From NCBI RefSeq assembly GCF_024713945.1, contig NC_134683.1, forward strand, positions 1,416,501 to 1,480,500: 64,000 nt of DNA. The letters are read 5' to 3'. Every line of letters starts with the position of its first letter. Within the stretch, counting starts at the first letter, position 1. The translations under genes were made by a program, and so were the position numbers. Origin of the DNA: Dermatophagoides farinae (lineage: Eukaryota > Arthropoda > Arachnida > Sarcoptiformes > Pyroglyphidae). Shown piece by piece: positions 48,721-63,415 of the stretch. The notes beneath the pieces are model-generated. The model was not told the origin of the DNA and did no database searches. It was given only the letters and a program-made list of their open reading frames with translations.

Positions 48721-51700
48721 TGACCTATTGTCATCATCATTTAAACTCTTTCATGACTAAAATGAAACAAAAAAAAACAAAAAATTACACCATAATTCAT
48801 CAAAACAAATTTGCTGCATTTTCAACAACAACAACAACAAAAACCATGTTTCATTTGAAAGTGGAGAAAAATCCACCACCACCACCATCATCAAATATCA
48901 CGAAAAAAAGAACTTAAATCTCATACATTCTCATCTCATCTTAACAAAGACATCTGAAAAACCAAAAAACAACAACAAAAACCTACAATTATAAGACTCA
49001 TCATCATCATCATATATTTCGCAATGTTATGCTGTGGAAAAATAATACCTTGATTTATGGTCAACAACAACATATATTTGGCCGGCATTTTTTTCTGTGT
49101 GTTTGAGTACCGGTCGTATATAATAAATAAAATATGAAAATAATACGACTATATAGGTGCCTATTATCAAATAATCAACTTTTGATATTTTTCTGTTGTA
49201 AAATAGAAAAAAAATGAATTGACTTTTAGGTGAGGTTTTTGTTTTCATTATTTGGACCTCACTCTCATTGGTATAAATATAAACAGCAAAGGTGAGATAA
49301 TTAGAGCAAAAAAATAAAAAATAAAATGAAAAACACATTCGGTATATGTATGTTTTCATTTTTCTTTGAATTGTACATTTGTGTGTATGATATACTTGTG
49401 GCATACGCACGAGACAAACAACAAGAGTCAAGACATTATCATCCAATTATCAGGTCATTTTTATTCATCATGAGGGACCATTGATACTCATTCATTGGTC
49501 CTTTGAACGTGTGTGTGTGTGCGTGTCTAGCCAGCCAAACTATATTTAAACGACCATAGAATAATAATGATAATTTCCATCATTTGACCAGGCTATGACG
49601 TTTTTTTTTTCATGAGCAAAACCCATCGAAAATCTAACTAATCGTCATCATCAAAAGTTCATCGACACTTTTACTACCACCATAATAATCATCATCATCG
49701 TAAATGAAGATGAGCAGCAAAAAATATTGATCACAAGTAAAACCAACACACATATACACACAGAGAAAAAACTAACGAGATATTTAAGTGGAAAGCTTTT
49801 GTAGAAAGAAAATAAAAAGGTAAAAGGTCGAATCAACCAACCAACATCAACAATCAACAATAATGATCAAGAGAAAAAAAAGGAAAAATTTATACCAGTA
49901 TTTAGCAGTAAATATTTGGACAACAAACCATAATATTTCATGCTACTTTTTCCAATTTCATTTCATTTCATATTTGATCATCTGATCATCATCATCATTT
50001 ATGTAAGCAACAACAAAAAAAAAGTTAAATCACACAACTTGTATGACTAGTATTTCACCGGGTTTTTTTTTGATTATATTTGTCATCAAAAAAAGTCATC
50101 ACCATTATTCCTATGATGATGATGATGATGATGATTGGTAATCATTCGTTTACATTAATTTTCAATGTCAAAGAAAATATTCATATCCATGGATCTGATT
50201 CTGCCAGTTCTGACTTTAACTTCAATCCGTTATCGGTTGATTTTCATCCAAAATTCCATGGAATGTGAAAAGAATAAAATAATTGAGAGAGAGAGAGAAA
50301 GAGAGAAAAACAAAAATTTGTTGGCTATATGTGGTATTTCGCTTGCATCACGTACACACACAGCATATATTTAATGTTGAAAAAATATTTACACTTGTCA
50401 ATCAAACATTTTTTTTATTTTATTTGTCATAAATGATTAAAGAGGCAACAACAATAAATTGGGTAAAAAAAAATTTGTCACCAAATTGTGATTGGTGGTC
50501 GGTGTTTCAAATTTTTTTTTCTTTTTTTTTTTTGCTATGGATTTTGCCAGGCAACCAAACAATGACAACCAAGTGTGTGTGTGTGTGTGTGTGCAAATGG
50601 TACTTGTAATCCAAATGATGAGATAATCTCTCTCTAGTTTTTTTTTGTGTGTGTTTGTGTTTGTGTCGAATCATCTTGAATCGCACTGTATTTGATATTT
50701 CAGGAATCAAGCAATCACCAGAAACTACAATGGAAAATTTCCCCAATAATTAATCGCTATATGGTGATAAGTAAAGTGATGTCAACCAACAAATTGTCAA
50801 GGCTCCAGTCAGTCAAACCAAAAAAAAAATTGGAATTATCGGCAATTTTCTTTCCAACTTTTTTTTGATACCAAAAGTTTCCAATCAAAGTTTAATTATC
50901 GATGAATAAAAAAAATCATTCGTACATGATGATTGGTTTTTTACCAATATAGAGAAATCATATAAAGTAAGCATCGATTTTACAAGATTTGAAAAGAGAT
51001 TTTATTATTATTGAAGGAAAAAAAAATGTCGCCACGGAAATGCAATACCAAAACCATTTTGTTTGTATAACCTGGATATTTCGCTTTCTCTAAGTGATTG
51101 GAGAATAAACAATCCAAGTGGTTTTTTTTTCTGACGGAAATTTTTTCTAATCAAATTCCAGAATAGAAACAGAAATTTTTTCCATGAAAAAAAATTGACA
51201 GAATCAGGACTTGAAAAGAAAAATCCAAAAATGTGATAATATTAGACGGTAACCAAGGTAACCAAGTAATATGATCATCAACATTTGAATGAATCCCAGT
51301 AGCAGCAATAGCTTATTGATTGTCATAAACATAGACATTAGATAACACAGGACAAAGATTACTACCGGAATTTATTCATCAACACCAAAAAAAAGAATGA
51401 TCAAAGGAAATAATAAAAAAATGACAGTTTTGATTATCAAAAGGAGTTTGAATTGCACAAACAAACAGAAACAACCAAATCCAACACAGCATTCAAATTT
51501 ATGGTTGTTGATTGTTAAAAAAAAACGATAACAAATCAGAAAAGAAAACAGTCAATTAACTTTTAATGAACTCTAGAAACAAATGAGAAATAAATTAGGT
51601 CAATTTTTTCATCATCATCATCAATTATTAATTACCCATAAAATAGGGTGGACAGGTGAAAATGTGAAAAATACGCGTGATCCGTGATGATCACGTGTTG

Positions 51701-51863
51701 TTGATTTTCAAACAACAACATGACCTTCATTATGTTTGAAAATTTTTATTCTTGATTTTTTTGATGAAAAAACACAAAAAAACCAGATTTTGTATCGGAA
51801 TTTTTTACATTTCATTATTTAGACAATAATAAACAGTAATGATGATGATAATAATAATAATAA

Positions 51864-51883
51864 CGTTGACCTCAAGGTCAACG
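51864..51883. promoter_or_regulatory. Everted receptor half-sites with a perfect FTZ-F1/ERR core
   Basis: CGTTGACCT-CA-AGGTCAACG has 9-bp perfect arms around a 2-nt spacer. The plus strand contains TCAAGGTCA, the extended monomer site of the FTZ-F1/SF-1 and ERR receptor classes. Function inferred. Confidence 0.4.
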
Positions 51884-52569
51884 AAATAAAAAGAAATTCC
51901 TGGAATCAATCTAACACAAATGAAGAAGCAAAAACCACAATGATGAATGAATGTAAACACCAAGGTCCTCAGGGTCAAAACAACGACCCAAAATAGGATA
52001 GATTTTTTTTTGTAATTAACTAACTACTACTAGCTACTGATGACCACTATCACAATCAATAGATTCTAATAAATTCCTTTTCGGTTTCAAGTTTTATGTC
52101 GATCGATTCACCTGTGGCAAGTGATAGTACGGTATTTTGTTTGGTTGGTGATATTTGTGTGTGTGTGTGAATGCATTATGGAACAAAAGCAAAAAAAAAT
52201 CGTACAAAATTTCTTTTCTCATCATAAACGTATTCGTTTGGTTTTTCCAATGAACAAAAAAAAAAAAAAAACATTACACAAAAACGAAACGAAACAAATC
52301 AGTCAATGAAATATTGTGGAAGATGGAAATATTTGGCCAAACAACAAACAAGAGAAAAGAAAAATTAGATAAGATAACAAACGAAAAAGATCGTAAATTT
52401 TCAGCAAAAAAAAAAAAAAAATCTTTTTTTTCACAAACGTGAAATGAAAAGTTTCTTGACAAACAAGGATTTATGGCAAATTGTCTGTATTGGTTTAGAA
52501 TAGATTGAAATAAATGAATCGGATGGATGGATGGTTGAATGAATGATAAACAAAAGTGTTGTGGGAGTA

Positions 52570-52601
<32 letters not shown>

Positions 52602-55600
52602 ATTCATGAAAGGTTTTCAAATGAAGTTTTTCCATTCCCATCTTTATTGTTATGCACTCCAGCAGTGAATATTCATAAATTCATAGAGCCAAAATTTACA
52701 TGGTTGAATGGTTGATATGCTATCGGTGTGATTATAAAAAACAACTCAACCAACCAAATCGACCAACCAACCAATCGAATAAACAAAAAAAAAATGGTAA
52801 ATAAAAATGGATGGTATTCACATCCATTTTCCATGTGGATAATTTAAATGTGACATAAATAATGTCTTCATCATCATTTGAAAATTAGAATAAAATAAGC
52901 TGTCCATCATTATTTCGGACATCACTGAATAAATAAATAAAAGATGAGATGAGAATTTTTTTTTTGTTTTTTATGATGTGTTAAAGAGTATCCAGAAGGT
53001 ATTCTTTGTACTTTTCAAGTTGTTTTTTTTATGAAAATATAACCGGAAAAAAATTCTCAAAAACTTCCGGTGTATATATCAAACATCAATTTAGACAAAA
53101 TTTCTTTTTTTTCATTGCTAAATATAGTCGTCATCGTCGTCGTTCATTCATTCATTTATTATCTGTTATGTAATGGATAGATAGCAAAACAACAACAACA
53201 AAAAAATCAAGAATGAAATAGAGCGAAAAACAATGCCAAATATTTTTAAACATTTTCAGTATTTACAAGATATAAACAAAACAACACGACACATTTCGAC
53301 ACTTGTTGCACATAGATATATACAACAAAACCAAACAGGTTGACAACAAGACAAGATAAAAACACTTGAAACAACAACAACAACAAGCGAAAATTATTAT
53401 TATTTTTTTTGGGAAATTGTTGTCGAACAATAACAACAACGACAACAAAAATAATCGACAAGATAAAATGAAATGAAATTGTGGAAAAAAATGAAATTTG
53501 AAATTTCACAATTGAAATTTTTCATATAAAAAATACTGTACTTTTGATTCGATTTGATTGAATCGATCATCAGATGATTGAATCATATGAAGAGAAAAAA
53601 AAATTTTTTGGGAAAATTTTTTGAAAATATACCCGCCATGTATATAATTATCAGGTTTATATATTATCATCATCATCATCATCATGATAGTATCATCAAC
53701 ATGGTTGAATATGATAGTGATGATGACCTGACACACACACAAACATATGTGGCCCATAGGTCATCATCATCATCATCATCTTTGACATATGAACTTTTAA
53801 CTTTCATAAATAATATGAAATTGATCCCTATAGGAATCTATCATATCATCTCATCTTATATTATCTTTTCCACCTGGCATTCATATACAACAACAACAAC
53901 AACAAAAAAATATTTACGAAACAGGATCTTTTTTTTCTTGCTGGGGTTATAATTTTTTTTTCTTTCTGTTTTCATATTATCTATGATGATGATGGTGGTG
54001 GTTGATCATTTTATTATCAATGAAGAAAAAAATGAGAAAGAGCTAGAGAGAGAGAGAGTGAGAATCAACCTTTGAATCAAGAATAATGGTAAAGCAAAAA
54101 AGTATGAAAAAAATCAAAATAAACAGAAAAAAAGCTATTACAATGACCACCAGTTTCGTGGAATGGAATGGAATCGTCAAAACAACAACAACGAAAAAAA
54201 AGTCAAAGTCAAACGCATGCCGAGATGAGTAAACAGACAAACAAATGAACAAATTGATGATCAGAATTTTCGGCTTTTTTATTCATTCATTCATTCTCAA
54301 GCTTCTGATTCATAAACAACAACAACGAAAAAAAAACTACCTGAAAATTATTCATCAATGATAATGTTGATTCTTACCACCTAGGGCCAATGTAAACGGT
54401 TTCCGTACATTGTTCATCATAATAGTTACAATAACACAATTTCTTTATTGTTCTATATAGATGATCATTTGGCAAAATGTAGGGCAATCAATCAAATCAA
54501 ACAAACAGCAACAACAAAATGAACAATTCTATTAAGGTAGATAAAATAATAACATTCCACATTATTATCATTCATTGACAAGAAGATATGGATAGAAATG
54601 TGTAGATTTCAAACCAATATCAACAACAACAACACCATGTGTTGACTGTCAATTATTTTTTTTTTTTTTTTTTTTTGAATTCCATTTTAAATTGACCATA
54701 AGGTCAAGGTGGCTGACTGGCTAGCTAACAATTTTAGTTTGTCGACATTAAAAAAGGGGTTGTTGATTGTCGGCGGCTAGCAAGAATGAAGAAAAAAAAC
54801 TAGCGATCCAATTGTTCGTATGAACAGTAGTAGTAAAGACAAGGTGATAACGACGAAAACAAGGTCGTCGAATGGTACCAGTGAAAAAAAATGGACAGGC
54901 CATCACATAGACAGACACAGACTAACACACATACACACACACAGATGTGGACATTCGACACGAGCCATGAAACAACTACCGTCCAGGTAGTTTGTTCCAA
55001 AAAAGAAAAAGAGAAAAAAAATCCAGGTGAACCAACAAACCTAGCTAACACAACCTAAAGCGGTAAAGACACCTTTATGACCCATACAACAACAACAACA
55101 ACAACAGATGACAGTCATGACCATCAATGAAATGAAATGAGAGAAGAAAAAAAAATATGTCAATAAAACATAACTACGAATAATGATTCGAATGAATGAA
55201 TGAATGAATGGATTGAAATGATTTGAATGAAATTGTTCAAATTTAGATAAAACACACATTTGGCTCAACAAAACATACACACACACACACATATGGCGTG
55301 GGAGTAAAGCAACAACAACAAAAAAGAAAAAAAAATAAGAAAAAGAAAGTTTCAGGAAATTCAAATACATTTCATTTCATTCATTGAAAATATTTAAATG
55401 ATCAACCTTGATATAACCATTTGAATGATATTCTTCAACTTGATCATTATGAATCATCATCATCATCAATTTATGGTAACATGACAATCATCTCGTCGTT
55501 GTCTTCGTTGTCATTTGGCTTTAAAACATGATCAAAGATAAAAATCATTTGTTTCTATAAAAAAAAACAAGATCATATTTTTGAAATTTGATCATCATGT

Positions 55601-58600
55601 CAAACTTAATGATATTTAGTTCAAAACAAGAAAAAAAGTTTTTCAACTTGAAACAAACAAAAAATGCCATGAGATTCTACAATGATCATGATGTCAGACG
55701 ATTCTATCCACCACCACCACACACACACACACACAAAACGTCCTTTTCCCATTATTTAACTATCAAATTCAAAACTTGAGAAAAAACCGGAAATATAAAC
55801 CATGTTTATTTTATTTTGTTTGTTTGTTTTTCAAGTGGGCAAAAAAAAAACAAACAAAAAACAAAATCCAATTACAGATACAACCAGCTACTGTTTTTTG
55901 TTTCCAATCTGATATTTTTGCAAAATGAAAAAATTGAAAATGATTCATGGTTTTTTTTTCTGTATCCAGGTAACCATGTAATAATCATCAAACGAACAAC
56001 ATTGAAAACATTTGATTTGATTTTTTACATTCAGAAAAAAAAATCAACCACACACACACACGAAACAAATACATACATTTTCCTAATGGCTAAAGCCATG
56101 ACATAGATTGAAATGGAAAGAAAAAAAAATTTTTTTTTCACATTTACTTGATGAATATGATGATGAAAGATGATGATGATGATGATAACGTGTCATCATC
56201 GTCGTCATCGATAATGATAATATCAACCAGTGTATATGTGGATTTGTAAGCTTAAAAACAAACAAAACAAGCAAAAAAAAAAAATCATCGAATGAGTGAA
56301 AACGAAAACAAAAACATTCAAGTTACCTCGACAACCTCGATCATGACAACCGATATTTTTTGTTCGTTCGTTCGTTTGTTCGTTGTTTTTGGTTTTTTTT
56401 TTGGATCAAAATTAAAATAAACAAGAAAAAAAAATTCTTCAGTTAATCTTATAATATGCATATAGAAACACCAATGTTCATTTCAAATTGTAAATGTGTT
56501 TGAATGTCAAAAAAATGTAAATAAAATTTTGAATAAATTATCAAACAGGCTAAACAAATAGACAACTTGTTTGCATGCATGAATTTCATCTTCATCATCA
56601 TCATCATCATTTAACTACCAATGATGAATTGTTTGGTTTGTTGAATTATCCATGAATTTTTCAATACATAAATGTTTGATGTGTAAGGATTCTCTCAGGT
56701 GAAGGGAGAAGGAAGAAAGAAAAAATATTATGGAAATCAATGTGTCAATGTTGTCTAAACAAATGAAACAAGAAAAAAACAACATCATTTTGGTTTCAAA
56801 TGAACAATGAAATGGAAGCCAATGGAATGGAATTATCAGAAAAAAAATATGAATGTATATCATTATGGCATACCATATGAATAGAGACATGAAAATCCAA
56901 ATTTCAATTCATATGCTCAAATTCGGTTATTATCAATATATTCAATGGATAATTGGCCTTATTTATTATGGCTTCATATGGATAATGATAATTTCAATGT
57001 GATATCATCATCATCAAAAGGGAAAAAAAATTTTTTGTTTGCTCATTATTGCTTATATTGCTAGAAACCACCACCATTTCATTATTACCTATAGGGGAAG
57101 AAAAATTATCATTTTCATTGTTTTGTGGATATCAACAAAATGATAATAAAATATCAATATCAATATATGTTTGACTGGTTCACGATTTGAAAATGAGAAA
57201 CCAACAGAACAAGGAAAGATTCGATGTCGACAAACAGTACCCGAAACGGCAATCAATTTGATTGTTTTTATTTTGTGTTTGTTGTTGTTGTTGTGTCATA
57301 GTTGTTTGTTTCATCATCTATTTGTTTGATGATGAATGGATTGTTGCATATATTTAAATGATGATGATGATCATTCACAATGAATGAAAGGTAATCATCA
57401 TTCAAATTGAAATAATGTCAATTTGATTCTATCGGTTTTTTTGTATCTGATCAAATAAAGAATAAATCTTTTTACCTGATCCTGTATGAATCAAATTATC
57501 TATGTGGATGTACGATACTATCGATTGTTTTGAATCGAATAATCGAACGAATGTGACCAAAAAAAAAAAAAAAAAAAAACACTAACCTTTTTTGTTGTTA
57601 AGGATTCGAAATTTCGAAATTAATATTGACGACAACAACAACAAAAAATGATGATGATGATGATGATGAATGGATTGAACACAATAATAACGACAGCAAA
57701 ATAAAAAAAAATGATGAATTTAAATTATGAATAGATTATGAATTTGATAAAAGCCAATGACAACAACGACAACAACAACAAAAAATCCACAATAAAAACA
57801 TTGATACAATGAAGAAAAATGGATTCACTTTCAATACACAACACACACATTGATTTTGTAGATAACAAATTGTTGTCGTTTAGTAGTTTGTCGATGATGA
57901 TGATGATGATGATGAAGATTATGATGATGAAGATTTGCAAGGACAAAATCAAAATTAAATGCACATACACACACACACACAGACATACACAGAAAGGTGA
58001 AATGATGAAAATTCAATAGCGAAAAAATATTCAACACAATGTAGACTGCCAACAAGAATCGAATGGCAACAGCAACAAAAAAAAAACAAACTGATTCTAT
58101 CGATTTGAAAGAAAATTTTTCAAGATTAATTGATTGCGATCAAAACAGAAATCATTTTGGCCATTCTTTTGGGTAATTGATAATCAAAAAAAAAAAAAAA
58201 CATTCAATTGTTTGATTGATGATGAATGAATGAGGATTTTTTTTCAATTAACAATTTTGACTCGTTGACATGTCACACGAAAACAGACACAAAAAGGTAA
58301 TAATTTCGAAAAGATTTCCTTTTTCGTTTTTTTGTTTACAGTGTATGAAATTCGAGAATTCGATGATTTTGAAAATTAAACCTGTCGAATATGAATGAAT
58401 GTATGAAAAATAGAATTTTCAACAGGAAAATTGATGAAGATGATGAAATTTGGTTTTTATTTTCTGTTTCAATTAAATTTTTGAAATTTGATTAATTTTT
58501 TTTTGTTGACGAATCGTTGGTTCACGGATGAACAAAAAAAAGGTGACATCACCAATGATCATCATTACATGACGGATAACAATTTGAAACTGATCATCAT

Positions 58601-60125
58601 CATCATCAATGAACGGACAATTGGAAAAAGAAGAGAAACGTTTATAAAAGAGAAAAAGAGAGAGAATGAAAAACGAAATAGAGATATATGAAGAAAAAGG
58701 CGGTAATTATTAGTTTGTAGTAGTAGCACATAATTTTTAATCATCAAATTCGACCGAACATAGAGTTCAATTCAGTATATTTACTTGCTACTACTGTGTG
58801 TGTGTGTGTGTATACTACATAACATTAGATCAGGCAATAGGTTATATGTGCTATTAGCAGTTGTTGTAGGTAGGTATTTTTAATAGGTAAAATAATAATG
58901 GCGCGCAAATTCAAAAAGAAAAGAAAAAAAAATTCGAAAATAGATCATCAACCCTCGATTTTTTTTTTTGGTTTATTTTTGTCGATCATCATCATGTCTA
59001 AATAGTTACCACTCATTGAAATCTAGTTTTTTTGATTTGACTTGATTTGATTTGATTTGATTCGATTTGACTTTACCTCACACCTGATACGATTTGATAC
59101 GAAAGCCATTCCATTATAAATAAATTTATGACGTTCAGAAGATCAGATGGCCTCCAAATATTAACACTTTTATCGCCTAAAAAAAATGATGATGAAAATT
59201 TTTCATTTAATCCGATGATGATGATGATGATGATGATGACAAATACCGGGCGTGTTTTTTTTTTGGGAAAATTTTTTTCTTTTCTCAATCAAATAAAGAT
59301 CGCACCCGAAATGTCCGAATCATTAATCGTCTAATTTAAACGTGAAAGGTAATGGTAAAGATTAAAATCCAATGATGATAATGATCAAAAAAGAGGAGAA
59401 ACAATCGTGTGTTGAGAGAGAGAAAAAAAATTAGACAATCATTTCCGCCCGTCATTTATTGAACAACATCGATTCGAATTTGATTCATCAGTCAATCGAT
59501 ATGATTTAGATTAAATTCAGCTTCATATCATATAATATAAACAAAATAAAGCCATAAAAAAAGGGTTGTCTGATGATGATTTTGGCCATATATAATAATT
59601 AATGAAGAATTGAATGAAAACTATGACTATCGATTCAAACAATCGATTATGCTGTCCATCCAATTTGGATATATGCATTCGAAAACGAATATACAGACAA
59701 GACATGGGGGGCATGACAAGTCTGAAAAAAAGTTATTAATAAACAAAACATAACAAAACAAAAAAAAATCGCAGACAAACAAGAAAAACAAACTATAAAA
59801 AAAATTAATGAAAATAAAAATAGTGCCAAAAGGATTCAACGACGACGATGACGCTTGTTTTTTTCTTTTTCTTCAAGAAAATTTCTCCACTACATATCCG
59901 GATTTCAACGATTGAAGACAACAAAAAAAACTTGCATTTTCATTTTCATTACTCAATTTGTAAAAAAATTTTCTTCATTAATTAATCAATTGATGATGAT
60001 CATTTGCAAAAATGTTTTTTTTTTCGCCGTTTTCGTCAAATTGGACAACACCCCTGTGATTTAAAATTTTGTTTTTACCACCATCACCACCAGTAACCAT
60101 TATCATTGTTCAACCAAACGAAACA

Positions 60126-60602
60126 ATGGCAGAAGATATTCATTCGAATAACACAAACAATCAATCAACGAAAGAACCGAGTGTCGAAAATGAACCGAAA
60201 TGGTTATTTTCATTTCATTTCAGTTAGTTGTTGTTCATTTTTTAATTTACCGTTTTTTTTCTAAAATTTTTCTATTTTACAACCAAAAAAAAAATCGACC
60301 ACACATTCACTAAAATGCACTCATTCAGCATTCAGATATTGTGTTGTTTTTTTTTCGGCCAAAAATAGACCGGTGATTAGCTACCGAATGCCAACCACAA
60401 CAAGCAAACAACGTAATGGTAAATATATTGCCATTGATTGATTTTTGATATTAATTTTTTTTTGTTTTTTTTTTTATTTTACAGCCAAAATTAAAAATAA
60501 AAATCGAATCAAATCCGTCAAGATTCGATCCATCAAATGTAATCAAAAAAAAAAAAATTTTGAAGTTTTTTTTTCTTTTCAGCCCATTCAATCGGTCTGT
60601 AA
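60126..60602 (+). CDS. Candidate four-exon micro-gene, 62 aa, unknown
   Basis: The ATG has a strong context (AAACAATGGC). Proposed exons 60126-60202, 60381-60418, 60485-60538 and 60583-60602 join in phase (2, 1, 1) to a 62-aa protein: an acidic/polar N-terminus (MAEDIHSNN...) and a very basic C-terminal half (SKQRNAKIKNKNRIKSVK). Two acceptors are excellent (pyrimidine tract + ACAG at 60484, TTTTCTTTTCAG at 60582). The first join needs the acceptor GATTAG, because other AGs give a stop at once. The 3' half could also start at its own Met (60388) for a 37-aa product. No family recognised. It may instead be the 5' exons of a gene continuing past the window, with other splicing. Confidence 0.28.
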
Positions 60603-61063
60603 AATTTTTTTTCTATGGGGGTTGTTTCATTTTTATCTATGAAAAGCTGTCAACCTTCTGGATATGTGTGTAACGTGTGATGCTGGTTAAAGATCATTGA
60701 TGATGGTGATGGTGATCAGATGATGAGGAGATTAGATTGCGTAGTGGATAAAAGCGAAAACGTGTTTTATTTTCATGTGTGTCTGAGTGTTAGTGAATCG
60801 ATCAAATCGATAGACCCAAAGTAAGTAGTGAAAACAACGACAACAACAACAACAACAACCGCAACAATCTATTATTGATTGAATAAGATACTTGATATGA
60901 AAAATTTCGGCTTTTGTTATTGCGTAGGACCTAGATCTAAGCTTTCGTTCATTTTTTTTTTTTTTTTTTTGCAAACATTTGTTCCAATTGATTTTGATTA
61001 CGTTTTTTTTCTCTCTCTTTTTTTCTTTCTACCCTACGATCGTGGTCAATTCAATTCAATACA

Positions 61064-61065
<2 letters not shown>

Positions 61066-61136
<71 letters not shown>
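61066..61136. repeat. (AC)n microsatellite, longest in the window
   Basis: About 35 uninterrupted AC units over 71 bp. Confidence 0.97.
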
Positions 61137-61137
<1 letters not shown>

Positions 61138-62591
61138 CCAACAAGCTTATTGAAGCGGATTGAATGGACTTTGTATGCATGTGATAAGCTGTTATGATGA
61201 TGATCATCATCATCATCTTTGATTCGAAATATTTGTGTTCGTGTAACACAACCGTAATTTGTGTGGTTTGTTATTATTATTTTAATGAAAAAACCGGAAA
61301 TGATTTGTCCCCTTCTCATTTTTTGTTTTGATCCATTTGGTTTATGGTCCAAACTGTGTGTGTGTGTGTGTCATATCGCTTTTTTTGGGACTAGCTTAGT
61401 CAAAATTTAAATTCACAATTCCAATGTAAATTGCTTAATATTGTTGGCCGAGAATGCTTTTTCACTCTTTGAGCATCAAATTTTTTTTCATCATCATCAT
61501 CATCATCAGCCTCCATTCATTCAATTTGATCATCATTCAATAATGGTTGTTGTTTGTCAAATAATCGACATATGGTTTCGTCGTCGTCGTCGTCGTCATC
61601 ATCCAAATAAACCAATGATTGTCAAAACAATCATTTTGGGCTGGTTCTTTTTTTTTTGTTATTGTTTCTGGATCATCATCATGATAAACACACAGACACA
61701 CACACAGTATGATGTTCATCAGTATCCGATCAATTATTCATCAACGAAAAACACAAATTTCACATTATACTATCTCTTATCCATTATCTAAATCAATCTA
61801 TATCTAGCCCATTGAATTAAAAACACGTTCTGTATATAAAAAAAAATGAGACAACCCACCTCCCCAAAAGCAAATGTTTACGACCTTGGGGCCACGTGTC
61901 TTATCATCATCATCACCATCAATTGTCATTAAGATGAAACATGGTTTTTTTCAGGCAACGAAAAAAAAACCCGACCAGGGAAGATTAAATGGGCTAGAAT
62001 TGGATTTAGATTTTTTTTTCTTCAAGTACATCATCATCGAATTAAATTGTGGTTAATCATTTCCGGTTTTTTTTCATCGTTTTCTTTTTCAACAACCAAC
62101 GGATAAAAACTTATTTGAGATGAAAATTTAAAATGAATGGAAATTTTTTTTTGTCATTTTCGGTATCACCACCATCACCATCATCATCATCATCATCATC
62201 ATCTCATCACTAAGCCGGTCAAACATTATCGGTGATATATATTCACAGCAGCATCATGGTGGTCATCATCGTTCATCGTTTTTTTTTTGTTGAACTTCCA
62301 CCAATCGTTTGCCGGCATGTATGAATCAAACGGTTAATTAATTGGATTCAATGCTGCAAAATTTCACAGTATCATCACCATCTTCATCAGGTTTTTCTTC
62401 CCCACTACTACCTGGCCATGAAATTTGATTGCGAATGAAAAAAAAAATGAAATTTTCAATTTGGAGTTAATCAGAAAAATTTTTTTTTTCACAAACATAC
62501 GTGATTAATGTCATACACAAAAGTGACACACATGTCAAAAGGTTGAATGTTATTTTTCACACATGTATCTCTTCTTTTCTTTGAAATCAAA

Positions 62592-62621
62592 TAACAACAA
62601 CAACAACAACAACAACAACAA
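62592..62621. repeat. (AAC)n microsatellite
   Basis: About ten AAC units. Confidence 0.95.
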
Positions 62622-63388
62622 AATATCCAATGCCAATGTTCATTTGGAAACAAAAATTCAATGATGATTCAAGTGAAAATGTCCATTTGATGAACATCAA
62701 TCTTGAGTGTGATAATGATCATCATCATCATCATTGGATTATCATCGATTAAAATGCAATAATTATCATCATTATCAATGGAAATAAAGTGTTATGTTTT
62801 GTTGAAATTTGTTGAAATCAAACATGATTGATGAATTTGTTCGAATGTTAATTTATGAATTAAAAACTTTTCGTTTTTCTCTTTTCTCTGTCATTGGCTT
62901 TATACACACACACACACACACACGCGAATGTGGTAACACAATGTTGTCAAACAAGGTATAAAAGAATTTGCAATTTGTTGTTGAAAATAATTGGAATAAA
63001 ATTGATTTAACAAGCTGTTAATTCCAAGAAATAAGTGAACAATTTGTAGGTGTGTGTGTGTGTGTGTGTGTGTAAGTGTGAAATTTGTGTTCCATTAAGT
63101 GCTCCATTTTCCAAATATGATGAAAAGATTCTATATAGATCAAATTTATTCGTTTTGTCGTTTTTTTTCATTCATTCATTCATTCATTTATCCAAAACAG
63201 AAAAAAAATGGTCATAAACAAACAAAAAATGAAAAAAAATAATGACATTTTTATTCATTGAACCAAACACAGGATATTCATTCAACGGAATCATCCCATT
63301 AAATTAACCACAATAGAAGCAGTGGTGGTGGGTGGTGGTGGTGGTGGAAAAAAGGTGACAAATTTCAAATAATAAACCTTTTTTCATC

Positions 63389-63415
63389 ATTATATTGACC
63401 CATGGTCAATATAAT
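63389..63415. repeat. 27-bp palindrome with receptor half-sites
   Basis: ATTATATTGACC-CAT-GGTCAATATAAT has perfect 12-bp arms around three bases and carries outward-facing GGTCA half-sites. Could be a protein-binding palindrome or a cruciform-prone repeat. Confidence 0.6.

Larger units (their letters stand above)
45841..60125. other. Gene-poor stretch 45.8-60.1 kb
   Basis: Fourteen kilobases with no supportable gene. Contents: dense (ATC)n, (AC)n, (GT)n, (AAC)n, (GA)n and A/T runs; receptor-type palindromes at 48706-48720, 51864-51883 and 54692-54707; short exon-like open stretches near 50150-50268 and 52097-52150 that are too small to call; and a minus-strand frame at 49027-49446 with one hydrophobic stretch that lacks any family motif. 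Confidence 0.6.

Noticed and set aside
49027-49446. Minus-strand 139-aa frame with a hydrophobic segment
   Set aside because: Codon use and composition look like translated A/T-rich non-coding DNA; no motif, no promoter, no splice context.
61046-61352. Cys-Val and His-Thr repeat proteins
   Set aside because: Translations of the long (AC)n microsatellite.
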